Source: Rhizobium ecuadorense (GTDB lineage Bacteria; Pseudomonadota; Alphaproteobacteria; Rhizobiales; Rhizobiaceae). Taken from it: a DNA stretch of 64,000 bases. The notes under the pieces were generated by a model that saw only the letters and a list, made by a program, of their open reading frames with translations, did not search any database and was not told where the DNA came from. Below are positions 1 to 8,802 of this stretch, one piece after another (the first letter of the stretch is position 1; the number at the start of each line of letters is the position of its first letter). The position numbers and the translations under genes were made by a program. The stretch covers positions 124,001 to 188,000 of the forward strand of contig NZ_LFIO01001733.1 in the NCBI RefSeq assembly GCF_001187535.1. The letters are read 5' to 3'.

Positions 1-20
1 CGCGTATCGATCAACTGCAT
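1..20 (-). CDS. 5' end of a gene cut by the left edge
   Basis: On the minus strand an ATG at 20-18 is preceded by GGAGG (30-26) with a 5-nt spacer, and reads MQLIDT before leaving the window. The ribosome-binding site is as good as any in the window, so a real gene probably starts here and runs left. Six residues do not identify a family. Confidence 0.45.
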
Positions 21-133
21 GGAAACCTCCTGTGTTTATCGATATCAACGGCAATCACGCTCCGTGAGTTCCATGGCAAGGCCCTTCAGCGCTGACGAGC
101 GTGCCCGAACGTTGGCAACCGCTGGGCCTTTCG

Positions 134-162
134 TTGACGCTTATGGTTAATTTATTAATAAT
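134..162 (+). promoter_or_regulatory. Possible sigma-70-type promoter
   Basis: TTGACG at 134-139 is separated by 17 nt from AATAAT at 157-162, in a short AT-rich patch inside GC-rich DNA. It would serve the small reading frame that starts at 229. It is a match by eye only. Confidence 0.25.
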
Positions 163-228
163 TCAGAATTTATAAAGGGAACGAAGCGGCCTTTCCGAGT
201 GTTGATGGTGCGCCGCGGAGGAACCCCG

Positions 229-414
229 ATGATCCTGAAAATCCTTGCTCGCAAGATCGACGCCGATTGCCATGATACCGGTACCTATCCCGATGGGGTC
301 TTTGCCGAAAACCGGATCGATCTTTCCAGCCGCGACGGCCGCCGCCGCTCGCCACATGAGCGCGACTACGGCGCCGACAGGAAACTGGACAAGCTGCCGC
401 TCGGCTTTGCCTGA
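229..414 (+). CDS. Small hypothetical protein (61 aa)
   Basis: An ATG at 229 follows GGAGG (217-221) with a 7-nt spacer and opens a 61-codon frame. The product is hydrophilic, rich in Asp and Arg, without signal peptide, membrane segment or recognised motif. The good ribosome-binding site and possible promoter upstream are the only support. The stretch also holds a decayed gene on the other strand (431-630), so this could be a chance frame in decaying DNA. Confidence 0.25.
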   Translation: MILKILARKIDADCHDTGTYPDGVFAENRIDLSSRDGRRRSPHERDYGADRKLDKLPLGFA

Positions 415-430
415 CCGCTCCCGCCTCCCA

Positions 431-630
431 TCACAGCCTGCGGAAGACCAACACACCTGACGCAGGCAATACGGCGTTCAGCGCTCCTGCTGTGGCTCTG
501 ATCTTCTCGCCGCGATTGCCGATGTTCCAGCCCCCATATTTCGCCGGCGTCGGTATTGAAGACCTCCTACCAAAGGCCATCCCCCCTAGCCGTTCGCTGC
601 GCAGCCAGTAGCCGTCGTCGAAGGGAGCAT
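431..630 (-). pseudogene. Decayed C-terminal remnant of a GlgB-like glucan branching enzyme
   Basis: Reading leftward, one frame gives EVFNTDAG (567-541). A one-base shift then leads to YGGWNIGN and an ending ALNAVLPASGVLVFRRL before a stop at 431. This order, (R)E(I/V)(L/F)NTD then YGGxNxGN then a hydrophobic LPP/LPAS-type end, is the usual C-terminus of 1,4-alpha-glucan branching enzymes. The frameshift and the absence of the catalytic domain in the window mark it as a remnant. Other GH13 enzymes with a similar all-beta C-terminal domain remain possible. The rest of 21-983 shows no further gene I can support. Confidence 0.4.
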
Positions 631-983
631 CGATGCCCAATCGGTCGAGGGGCGGCCCTGCTCGTCGCAACTGCCGCGAAGACGGGCCTTGAGCCATCGA
701 CGGCAGGCCGTTGCGAAACCGGAACTGAACATTGACGGTCATCGGATTCCCCAGATGCATCGGCCAGTCTCACTCAGGCATGATCTGGGCGGACCACCGG
801 AAAAATGCAAGCAAAGATCGATGATCTCATCGCACGAATTGCTGCCCGATACCTGGCCACATTCGGAACAACATATCATGGTTAACGGGCAAGCACCTGC
901 ACGGCCCTCCTCTAAATCGAATCGGCGACAGCAAATGGGGATATATTCCCATAGTCGATTCCGTCGTAAACCGGGAGAAGACC

Positions 984-3109
984 ATGGCTCAAGCCGTTAG
1001 AATAAACGATATTATTCGCTCCTTCGGAATTGATACGCACATCGATTACACCGACGGAAAATATTCCAATGTGGGGGGCGTTGTTAAGGCTTTAGACTAT
1101 CTTGGCCTTGATACGGTTCGCGATCACGCCCCCAATTCCGCTTCCGACCCGAACGGTCAAACCCATCTTGGCGATGCCGCCGAAGCCGGCGTGCAATTCG
1201 TCTTCAGCGCCCAGCGCGAAGTCGACCCCGCCACGGTGGCGCAGCGGCTGCATGCCTTCGTTGAGGTTCATCCGGGGTCGATCGTCGGCATCGAAGGGCC
1301 GAACGAGGTGAACAACTGGCCGGTCAGCTATCACGGCCTCAGCGGCCAGGCGGCAGCGGTCGCCTATCAGAAGGACCTCTATGCCGCCGTCAATGCCGAT
1401 CCCTTGCTGAAGAACATCCCGGTGCTCGGCTTCACCGGATATACGGTCGCTTCCGCCTCGGATTACACGACGATCCACACCTATGCGAAGGATGGCGACC
1501 AGCCATTCCAGTGGCTTTCCCGGGAAGCCGGCGTTCAGCGCGCCGCCGATCCGGGCAAGCCGCTTGTTATCACCGAGACCGGTTACCACACCTCGCTCAC
1601 CGCCGACACCAATGGCGGCTGGGAAGGCGTCAGCGAAGCGACGCAGGCAAACTCGTGCTCAACACGCTGATGGACGGCGCGGCACTGGGATCGAAGCAGA
1701 CCTTCATCTACGAACTGCTGGACGCCTATTCCGATCCGCAGGGCGCCAATCAGGAAAAGCATTTCGGCCTTTTTCATCTCGACTATTCCGCCAAGCCGGC
1801 TGCGACGGGGATCCACAATCTGACGGAAATACTGGCGGACGACAATGCTGCGAAGGCGAGCTTCAGCGCAGGGACCCTCAACTACTCGATCGACGGCATG
1901 CCATCCTCGGCCCGCAGCCTGCTTACCGAGAAATCCGACGGAAGCTACCAGATCATCATCTGGAACGAGCCCGATATCTGGAACCAGTCCACCGACACGG
2001 CCATCCAGGCGGCGACGACAGGCGTCAAGGTCAATCTCGGGGCCTCCTTCGGCTCTGTGAAGGTTTTCGATCCGTTGAGCGGGACGACCGCGATCAAGAG
2101 CCTCAGCAATGTGTCGTCCCTGACGGTGGAGATCGCCGACCATCCCGTTATCATCGACATCGGTGGCGGCACCGCCAGCACGCCGCCGCCGGCCACCGGC
2201 CATCTCTATGGCGGCACGGGCGACGACATATTCACCGTGAGCAGCTCTACTCAAATTGTCGACGAAAGCCGGGGCGGCGGAACCGATACCGTGATTTCGT
2301 CGATCAGCTTCAGCCTCAAGGATACGACGCATACGATCGGCAACGTCGAAAACCTGACGCTGACCGGCGCCGCCAATCTGAACGGCACCGGAAATGGCCT
2401 GGCGAACACGCTCGTCGGCAATTCCGGCAACAATATCCTCGACGGCAGCACAGGAGCCGACCATATGTCGGGGCGTGCCGGCAATGACACCTATGTGATC
2501 GACAATGCGGGCGATGTTGCCGATGAAACGGACGCGTCCGGCAAGGACACCGTCAAGGCTTCGACCTCCTTCAGCCTGGCCGATACGAAGCGCGCGGCCG
2601 GCACGATCGAGAATCTCACCTTGACCGGAACAGCCAATCTCAGCGCGACAGGCAACAACACGGCCAACATCCTCACCGGCAATGACGGCAGCAATACGAT
2701 CAATGGCGGCAAAGGCGCCGACCAGCTGGTCGGCGGGCTCGGCAACGACAAGCTGTTCGGCAAAGCCGGCGCAGACATACTGACCGGCGGCGGCGGAGCC
2801 GATAGCTTCGTCTTCGATGTGAAACCCGACAATGTCAGCGTCGACAAGATCCGGGATTTCTCCTCCGCGGCAGGCGACAAGCTGCTGCTCGACCATTCGA
2901 TTTTCGCTGCGCTCAGCCTATCCGCATTTTCGGATGAGAATTTCGTTCTCGGCACGAAAGCGCTCGAGGCCGATGACAAGCTGATCTACGATCAGGCGAG
3001 CGGCATTCTCTCCTTTGACGCGGATGGAAGTGCGGCGGGCACGGCAATCCCTATCGCGGATCTCGGCAATGCCGCGGCGCTGCACTTCAAAGATTTCGTG
3101 CTGATCTGA
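984..3109 (+). pseudogene. Secreted glycosidase with RTX repeats, interrupted by one frameshift
   Basis: The first frame (ATG 984, ribosome-binding site GGAGA) encodes a clan GH-A-like glycosidase domain. A GPNE motif probably carries the acid/base Glu, and ITETGY probably carries the nucleophile. It ends at a TGA at 1668-1670. The continuation (LVLNTLMDGAALG onward) lies one frame away and runs to 3109. An extra A in the AAA at 1649-1651 would restore one protein of about 708 aa. The second part has a beta-rich linker, two tandem repeats of about 90 aa (each with SFSL and ENLTLTG), and RTX nonapeptides such as GGTGDDIF and GGLGNDKLF. Those bind Ca2+ and go with type I secretion; no N-terminal signal peptide is seen. 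An ATG at 1670 overlaps the stop and could restart translation. Real mutation or sequencing error cannot be separated here. Confidence 0.75.
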
Positions 3110-3120
3110 CCCGGCCAGAC

Positions 3121-3140
3121 CCGCCGCACTCAGGCGGCGG
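3121..3140. other. Short stem-loop after the RTX gene
   Basis: CCGCCG (3121-3126) and CGGCGG (3135-3140) form a 6-bp GC stem with an 8-nt loop 11 bases after the stop. No T-run follows, so it is at most a weak transcript end. A second small inverted repeat (TGCCGGC / GCCGGCA) follows near 3174-3194. Confidence 0.3.
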
Positions 3141-3236
3141 ACTGCCGCACCACGTGCTTTTCCAGGCTCCTCTTGCCGGCATGACATTGCCGGCCACATT
3201 CCTCCGCTAACGCCACTCGCAGCACCGGAGAACCCC

Positions 3237-3530
3237 TTGCCCTGGATCGCCTATATCACCCATTTCATCGCCGCCGCATTTCTGACCAACGGCATCCCGC
3301 ATTTCGTCAACGGCGTCAGCGGCCGGCGTTTTCGCACTCCATTCGCAAATCCCGGTTCGCCGACAGCGAATGTCGTCTGGGGCTGGGCGAATTTCCTGAT
3401 TGCCTTTCTGCTGTTTGCCAATATCGGGCCGCTCTATATCGGCACGCCGGGTGATACGATCTTCGTCGCTGCCGGCATGCTCGTCACCGGCATCCTGCTC
3501 GCCCGGTTTTTCGGCGGCGATGCGAACTAG
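3237..3530 (+). CDS. Small inner-membrane protein, unknown function (97 aa)
   Basis: The start is a TTG at 3237 with GGAG six bases upstream; no earlier in-frame ATG fits. The product has three hydrophobic stretches, roughly residues 2-18, 45-62 and 72-90, so it is probably a three-helix membrane protein. A conserved-looking loop (NGIPHFVNGVSGRRF) follows the first helix. I do not recognise a characterised family. Its stop overlaps the stop of the convergent sensor-kinase gene: both lie within CTAG at 3527-3530. Confidence 0.7.
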   Translation: MPWIAYITHFIAAAFLTNGIPHFVNGVSGRRFRTPFANPGSPTANVVWGWANFLIAFLLFANIGPLYIGTPGDTIFVAAGMLVTGILLARFFGGDAN

Positions 3531-5611
3531 CGCAAATCTGTGGGGAAGCTGAGCTTAACGGTCGTTCCGTGCCCGGGAGAGGAATAGATGGATGCCTCCC
3601 CACCGCTCTGACGGACAAAGCCGTAAACCATGGCCAGACCAAGCCCTGCTCCACCGTGGACGCCTCGTGTGGTGAAATAGGGCTCGAAAGCTTTGTCTAC
3701 CACCTCCGGGCTCATGCCTATGCCGCTGTCGGTCACCGAAATCAGCAATATTTCTCTGGTTGCCGTCGCGCCGATAACGATGACGCCTCCCGTCGGCATC
3801 GCCGCCGAAGCGTTGAGACAGAGGTTCAGAACGGACTGTTCCAAGAGGGCCGCGTCGAGCGATACGACCGGCAGGTGGGCATCCAGTTCCAGCTTGATAT
3901 GGCATTTTGCACCGACAGCGATCTCCAGGATATCGGCCATCCCGCGAAGGAGACTGGCGACATCAACCGGGCTTGGATAGAACGGCTGCGGGCTGCCGAT
4001 CGACAGCATGCTGCCGGCCAGCGACCGCCCTCGCTCGGCAGCCTTGCGAATCCGCGCAATGTTGCGTTTCTGCCGATCATTGAAGCCGGTTTCACGCTCG
4101 AGGAGGCCGAGGCTGCCGGTGATGATGCCGATCATGTTGCCCACCTCGTGGCTCACCTGATGCGTCATACGCATGATGCCGTCCAGTCGCTGAACTTTTG
4201 CCGCTTCCGCCTCCTGCCGATCCATCAGCGTTACGTCGCGTGCCAGAAGAACGATGCCGCCCTCCGGCTGTCGTGACATGGAGATCTCGATGACCCGCTG
4301 GTCACCGGTCCGATGGCGGACGACTGCACGTTCCAACAGGGTGCCGCGCTCCGGATCGGAGGGCAGCAAGGCGGGATCAATCTCCGGCACGGGCTCGACA
4401 AACCGGCGCAGCGGCAATTTGCGCGCGGAACCCGAATGGCCGAACAGTTCGATGATCCGCCTGTTCATGGTGATCGGTCGCCCCGTCTTGTCGAAAAGCG
4501 CAATCCCCTCGTTCATGTTGCGAAAGGTTGAACGGATGGTGCGAGCGGCGGCTTCTGCCGTGCGTCTCAATCGAGAGACACGATCCACGCTGTCCTTGAA
4601 GGCGCGAAAGGCCTCCAGCAGACGCACAAGCTCGGTTTCATTTCCACGGTAGGCTGGCGGACCCACTTCGTTTTCGCCCTTGGCGAGCGCATTCATGCCG
4701 TTCGACAGCGCCACGATGCCCCGTGACACGCGCATGACCGACCGGATGGAGAAAATTGCCATGACGAGCACGAGCAGGAAAGCCAAGCCTACGGTGACCA
4801 GCAGCCGGCTCAAAGCATCGGAGGTCGAAAGCAGATCGTCGTTCAGCTGGCGTGCAACAGCATCACTTTGCGTCTCCGTTGCATGAGAGAGGTCGCGGGA
4901 GACGGCATGCAGCTTTGCGACCGCCGCCCGGATCGCGAACATGTTCAAGAGGTATCGTGTCTGAGCTTCGAACACACGCTCATACGGCTGAAGCTCGGCG
5001 GCCACGGTTCTCCCCTGCGCGGCCGTTGTATATGCCACGTATCGCCTGCGAAGTTCGCCGAGCTGGAAAAGACTGTCGGACGTGGAAGCCGCTTGCACGA
5101 TTCCATTCACTTGACGGCGCAGATCCTGATCGACGATGCCTCTCCCGGTCGCCACCTCCCCCAGCGCCGCGGCAGCTTCGGCCTTGTGGTTCTGGGCAGC
5201 GTCGGCATCCCTGGCAAGCACAAGCGTCTGTATCCTGATAAGATCGAGAAGCTCAACCATCCTCGTGCTCGCAAAGCCGCGGACAGCCTGGTCTGCTCCG
5301 TGAGGCTCGGCCGTCTTGAGCAGGCTGTCGACCTGCAGCACGACATCGCGGCTCTCGCTCGCCACCCGGTAAGGCGAGGTCGAGTTCATCAGGAAGGGGG
5401 CGCTCGACACCAGGTCGGATACTTGTCGGGAAACGAGCGAGGCCTTGGCGAGGCTCGTGAAGGCCTGCAGGCCGTAGGCTGCCATTTCGTCACGGGCGCG
5501 CTGCAGCCCGTAGATCGCGATCGCTGAAAGACTGAAGACCAGGAAGCAGATGAAGGCAATCGCGAACGGCAGGCGAAAGGCAATCGATGACAGAAAAGAG
5601 CGGCTGATCAC
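3527..5611 (-). CDS. Membrane sensor histidine kinase (TorS/PgtB-like)
   Basis: The 694-aa protein has a transmembrane helix near residues 12-33 and a periplasmic, mostly helical region of about 240 residues. A second helix lies near 270-290, followed by a HAMP-like linker and a PAS-like segment (about 355-460). The dimerisation domain has the phospho-His in SHEVGN (about His488). The ATPase domain has N600 (NLCLNA), D628 (DSGIGM) and GLGL. There is no receiver domain. Translation starts at GTG 5611, overlapping the response-regulator stop as GTGA, so the two are translationally coupled. The large helical sensor domain and the binding-protein gene opposite suggest it senses through a periplasmic protein, as TorS and PgtB do; that is inference. 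Confidence 0.85.
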   Translation of the reverse strand: MISRSFLSSIAFRLPFAIAFICFLVFSLSAIAIYGLQRARDEMAAYGLQAFTSLAKASLVSRQVSDLVSSAPFLMNSTSPYRVASESRDVVLQVDSLLKTAEPHGADQAVRGFASTRMVELLDLIRIQTLVLARDADAAQNHKAEAAAALGEVATGRGIVDQDLRRQVNGIVQAASTSDSLFQLGELRRRYVAYTTAAQGRTVAAELQPYERVFEAQTRYLLNMFAIRAAVAKLHAVSRDLSHATETQSDAVARQLNDDLLSTSDALSRLLVTVGLAFLLVLVMAIFSIRSVMRVSRGIVALSNGMNALAKGENEVGPPAYRGNETELVRLLEAFRAFKDSVDRVSRLRRTAEAAARTIRSTFRNMNEGIALFDKTGRPITMNRRIIELFGHSGSARKLPLRRFVEPVPEIDPALLPSDPERGTLLERAVVRHRTGDQRVIEISMSRQPEGGIVLLARDVTLMDRQEAEAAKVQRLDGIMRMTHQVSHEVGNMIGIITGSLGLLERETGFNDRQKRNIARIRKAAERGRSLAGSMLSIGSPQPFYPSPVDVASLLRGMADILEIAVGAKCHIKLELDAHLPVVSLDAALLEQSVLNLCLNASAAMPTGGVIVIGATATREILLISVTDSGIGMSPEVVDKAFEPYFTTRGVHGGAGLGLAMVYGFVRQSGGEASIYSSPGHGTTVKLSFPTDLR

Positions 5612-6348
5612 GCGGACGGCTCGCCATCGCCGGTGTGCAGGACATAGCCCTTTCCGCGTCGTGTCTTGATATGGCGCGGGAGGTCGGGATTACGTTCGAT
5701 TTTCCGCCGGAGCCGCAAGACCAGGACGTCGACGTTGCGGTCGATGTAGCGATCGCTTTCCGAGCCAAGCCGATCGAGGATCTGCGCCCGGCTCACCGGC
5801 TGGTTGGGGGTCTGCGCAAGGATTTCAAGCAGGGCGAATTCGGCCGTCGTCAGCGTTTTGCTGCGGTCCGCGAGGCAGACGGCTTGCCGGCCCATCAGGT
5901 CGATAGCCCAATCGCCAAGCTGCAGAGAGGGACGTTCGTGCTCCCGCTCGCTCTCCTTTTCCTGTTTCAGCGACGGCACGGTTCGCCGTAAGACAGCTTT
6001 GATGCGGGCCGTCAGTTCGATCGGTTCGAACGGCTTGACGACATAATCATCCGCAGCGGTTTCCAGGCCGAGGACGCGATCGGCGGCACTGCCGGCTGCC
6101 GTCACCATGACAATGCCGATATTGGCCTCCGACCTCAGTTTCTGGGCGAAAGCTCGGCCTGATGTACGCGGCAGGTTATGGTCGACAAGCACCAGATGCA
6201 TCTGCTCTCGCGCCAGGATATCGGTTGCCTCCTCGGCGGATCCCGCGCAGGTCGGAATCCATCCCTCGGCCTCGACGAGATCGGAAATAAGTTCCGCCAT
6301 ATCCGGATCGTCCTCGACGATCAGAATTCGAACCTTCTGATTCAGCAC
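5608..6348 (-). CDS. OmpR/PhoB-family response regulator
   Basis: The protein has 246 aa. The N-terminal receiver domain has the acidic pocket VEDD (residues 11-14), the phosphorylated Asp56 (LVLVDHN) and Lys105 (VVKPFEP). The C-terminal winged-helix domain (about 140-235) ends in the typical RRGKGYVL hairpin. It is the first gene of a two-gene unit with the kinase. It faces the binding-protein genes across a 205-bp region with three near-direct 7-mers, so it probably controls the transporter operon and perhaps itself. Confidence 0.9.
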   Translation of the reverse strand: MLNQKVRILIVEDDPDMAELISDLVEAEGWIPTCAGSAEEATDILAREQMHLVLVDHNLPRTSGRAFAQKLRSEANIGIVMVTAAGSAADRVLGLETAADDYVVKPFEPIELTARIKAVLRRTVPSLKQEKESEREHERPSLQLGDWAIDLMGRQAVCLADRSKTLTTAEFALLEILAQTPNQPVSRAQILDRLGSESDRYIDRNVDVLVLRLRRKIERNPDLPRHIKTRRGKGYVLHTGDGEPSA

Positions 6349-6416
6349 CGCTTGATCCTCCCGCCGTCATCATAGGCACGCCGACGCCAATGTTCAAAGA
6401 CTTGCTGATGATGAGG

Positions 6417-6441
6417 TTTGTCACATTTGTAATGAATGTAA
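6417..6441. promoter_or_regulatory. Candidate response-regulator binding repeats
   Basis: Three near-direct heptamers, TTTGTCA (6417-6423), TTTGTAA (6426-6432) and AATGTAA (6435-6441), start 9 bp apart in the divergent promoter region between the regulator and the binding-protein genes. OmpR-family regulators typically bind direct repeats spaced about one helical turn apart. The assignment rests on position and spacing only. Confidence 0.35.
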
Positions 6442-6553
6442 TATCGTTCGGCTCGGCGTTGAAAAATCGGTAACCATTCTTCGATTGCGGTGACGTGAAG
6501 ATCTGACATGCTGGCTGTGGAGATTGGAACGGGAGGTTCCAAGGGAGGCTTGC

Positions 6554-7576
6554 GTGAGAATATTGACCGCTTTTGCTGCGGGCATGGCTTTCTGGCTGTG
6601 CGGCGCAAGCCAGGGCCTGACCGAGGCGCGATTGAACGTCCTGTGCGGCGTCGACGAAGCCTGGTGCATGGCCATGGAAAAAGCGTTCGAAGCCCGCGCG
6701 GATATCGATATCTCGATGGTTCGCAAGAGCACGGGTGACATACTCGATCAGATCCGTGCCGAGAAATCACATCCAACGGTGGATGTCTGGTGGGGTGGAA
6801 CGGGTGATGCCCATCTACAGGCTGCCGCAGAGGATCTGCTCGATCGATACCAGCCCGACCATGAACACGATATGCTGCCTTGGGCGCAGAACTTCTTTGC
6901 CATGTCCGGCTCACGTTCGGCCGCCATATATGCGGGGGCTTTGGGTTTCGCCTACAATTCCGATCTGCTCGCAGCGCTGAAGCTTCCGGCCCCGACCTGC
7001 TGGCAGGACCTGACGAAAGAGGCCTATCGCGGCCATATCCAGTCCGGCAATCCGAATTCCTCCGGAACGGCTTTCACAATGCTGGCGACGCTCGTGCAGC
7101 TTCTCGGCGAAGAGGAAGCGTTCCGGTATATGGCCGCCCTTAACCGCAACATTGTCGAGTATACCCGGTCCGGCGCGGCGCCGGTAAAGGCTGCCGCCCG
7201 GGGTGAAATCCTGATCGGCATCTCGTTCATGCATGACGCGGTGACGCTGAAGGAAGCGGGCGCGCCGCTGGTCATCGTCGCGCCCTGCGAAGGAACGGGT
7301 TACGAAATCGGTGCGGTCAGCATCGTCAAGGGTAGCCGCAATGCCAGGGCCGCCCAGGCATTCGTCGATTTCGCCCTCAGTCCCGAAGGTCAGGCGACGG
7401 GCGCCGCAGCCGGCCAGAACCAGGTTCCGTCGAACGCCAAAGCGGCGCTGCCGCCGGCCGCGCCCGACATCACCATGATCAAGATGGTGGATTATGACTT
7501 TGCAACATTCGGTTTACCCGACGAGCGAAGTCGGCTGTTGACCCGTTTCGACACCGAGATCTCCCCGACCCAATAG
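6554..7576 (+). CDS. Periplasmic binding protein 1 (AfuA/PgtC-like)
   Basis: Start chosen at GTG 6554, five bases after GGAGG (6544-6548). This gives a signal peptide directly, while an upstream TTG (6524) would add 10 charged residues. The mature part is a two-lobe binding protein of the Fbp/Afu type, with WWGGTGD, the phosphate-loop-like NPNSSGTA (about 166-173), MHD (His227, Asp228) and CEGTGYE (Glu246, Glu251). All are collinear with the next gene's product. It lies next to the divergent two-component genes and 117 bp before its paralog. The pair may divide sensing and transport, as PgtC does in phosphoglycerate signalling. Substrate is inferred to be a sugar phosphate. Confidence 0.85.
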   Translation: MRILTAFAAGMAFWLCGASQGLTEARLNVLCGVDEAWCMAMEKAFEARADIDISMVRKSTGDILDQIRAEKSHPTVDVWWGGTGDAHLQAAAEDLLDRYQPDHEHDMLPWAQNFFAMSGSRSAAIYAGALGFAYNSDLLAALKLPAPTCWQDLTKEAYRGHIQSGNPNSSGTAFTMLATLVQLLGEEEAFRYMAALNRNIVEYTRSGAAPVKAAARGEILIGISFMHDAVTLKEAGAPLVIVAPCEGTGYEIGAVSIVKGSRNARAAQAFVDFALSPEGQATGAAAGQNQVPSNAKAALPPAAPDITMIKMVDYDFATFGLPDERSRLLTRFDTEISPTQ

Positions 7577-7634
7577 GCCGGGATCCGACTTCCATCCGAC
7601 ACTTGACAACACGGTGCGATCGACGCGCCGCGAC

Positions 7635-7657
7635 GGGCAGCGCTTGTGTCGCTGCCC
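7635..7657 (+). other. Intercistronic stem-loop between the two binding-protein genes
   Basis: GGGCAGCG (7635-7642) pairs perfectly with CGCTGCCC (7650-7657) across a 7-nt loop. It has no T-run, so it is more likely an mRNA-stabilising or processing hairpin than a terminator. Confidence 0.5.
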
Positions 7658-7693
7658 CACCCCCTCTCAGACGCAAGCAACAGGAGGATACCC

Positions 7694-8719
7694 ATGCGAC
7701 TGACAGTTCTTTCCACCCTTCTCTTTGCCGGAACGGCGCTGGCTGCCGGTTCGGTCCAGGCCGCCGGCGAGCTCAACCTCATCTGCTCGGCCGATGTTGT
7801 CATCTGCGAGCAGATGCAGGGCGACTTCCAAAAGGCTCACGACATCAAGGTCAATATGGTGCGCCTGTCGTCGGGCGAGACCTATGCCAAGATACGCGCC
7901 GAGGCTCGCAACCCGAAGACCGACATCTGGTGGGCCGGCACCGGTGATCCGCATGTCCAGGCAGCATCGGAAAACCTGACGCTGGAATACAAGTCGCCAA
8001 TGCTCGACCAGTTGCAGGATTGGGCCAAAAAGCAGGCGGAGAGCACCGGCTTCAAGACGGTCGGCGTCTACGCCGGTGCGCTCGGCTGGGGTTACAACAC
8101 CGAGATCTTCAAGACCAAGGGTTACAAGGAGCCCCGCTGCTGGGCCGATCTCCTGGCGCCGGAATTGAAGGGCGAAATCCAGATCGCCAATCCGAACTCG
8201 TCGGGCACGGCCTATACGGCACTCGCTTCGCTGGTGCAGATCATGGGCGAAGACCAGGCCATCGACTATCTGAAAAAGCTGAACGCCAACATCTCGCAAT
8301 ACACCAAGTCCGGATCGGCTCCGGTCAAGGCGGCGGCGCGGGGCGAAACGGCCCTCGGTATCGTCTTCATGCACGACGCCGTCGCCCAGACTGCCGAAGG
8401 TTTTCCGGTCAAGTCGGTCGCGCCATGCGAGGGCACCGGCTATGAAATCGGCTCCATGTCGATCATCAAAGGCGCCCGCAATCTCGACAACGCCAAGATC
8501 TGGTACGACTGGGCGCTGCGGCCCGAAGTTCAGTCGCGCATGAAGGATGCCAAGTCCTTCCAGCTGCCGTCGAACAAATCGGCGGAGGTGCCGAAGGAAG
8601 CTCCGAAGTTCGAGGACATCAAGCTGATCGACTACGACTTCAAGACCTATGGCGATCCGGCAAAGCGCAAGGCCTTGCTGGAGCGCTGGGACCGGGAAGT
8701 TGGCGCCATTGCCAACTGA
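7694..8719 (+). CDS. Periplasmic binding protein 2 (AfuA-like, transporter-linked)
   Basis: The ATG at 7694 follows AGGAGG and starts a signal peptide ending near AAGSVQAA. The protein has 341 aa and aligns end to end with the preceding one. Shared motifs are WWAGTGDPH (79-87), YAGALGWGYN, NPNSSGTAYT (167-176), FMHDAV (His227, Asp228) and APCEGTGYE (Glu246, Glu251). As I recall the AfuA structure, His205, Asp206 and Glu229 contact the hexose; His227, Asp228 and Glu251 here keep that spacing exactly. The Tyr pair typical of Fe3+-binding FbpA is not evident. It is followed by the permease and ATPase genes, so it is the likely transport subunit. Annotation as 'iron-binding' is the alternative. 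Confidence 0.85.
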   Translation: MRLTVLSTLLFAGTALAAGSVQAAGELNLICSADVVICEQMQGDFQKAHDIKVNMVRLSSGETYAKIRAEARNPKTDIWWAGTGDPHVQAASENLTLEYKSPMLDQLQDWAKKQAESTGFKTVGVYAGALGWGYNTEIFKTKGYKEPRCWADLLAPELKGEIQIANPNSSGTAYTALASLVQIMGEDQAIDYLKKLNANISQYTKSGSAPVKAAARGETALGIVFMHDAVAQTAEGFPVKSVAPCEGTGYEIGSMSIIKGARNLDNAKIWYDWALRPEVQSRMKDAKSFQLPSNKSAEVPKEAPKFEDIKLIDYDFKTYGDPAKRKALLERWDREVGAIAN

Positions 8720-8736
8720 AGATCGATGAATGGCAC

Positions 8737-8762
8737 GGCATCCCGGACGGATCCGGGGTGCC
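8737..8762 (+). other. Stem-loop between binding-protein and permease genes
   Basis: GGCATCCCGG (8737-8746) pairs with CCGGGGTGCC (8753-8762), 10 bp with one G-U, loop of 6. Hairpins here often protect the upstream mRNA so the binding protein is made in excess over the permease. No T-run follows. Confidence 0.5.
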
Positions 8763-8802
8763 GATCCATTCTCCCCTTTCATCAACGTGAAATAAGCGAG
8801 GT

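Noticed and set aside
865..889. GGAAC-N16-CGGG upstream of the glycosidase-RTX gene as an EcfG promoter
   Set aside because: The -35 and spacer fit but the -10 CGTT is CGGG; two mismatches in four invariant bases.
1640..1675. Programmed frameshift in the glycosidase-RTX gene
   Set aside because: The site AAA has no X-XXY-YYZ slippery heptamer and no obvious downstream stimulating structure; a simple one-base deletion explains it better.
1583..2896. Open frame of 437 codons on the minus strand across the RTX gene
   Set aside because: The plus strand shows clear RTX nonapeptides and repeats here, so the minus frame is a shadow.
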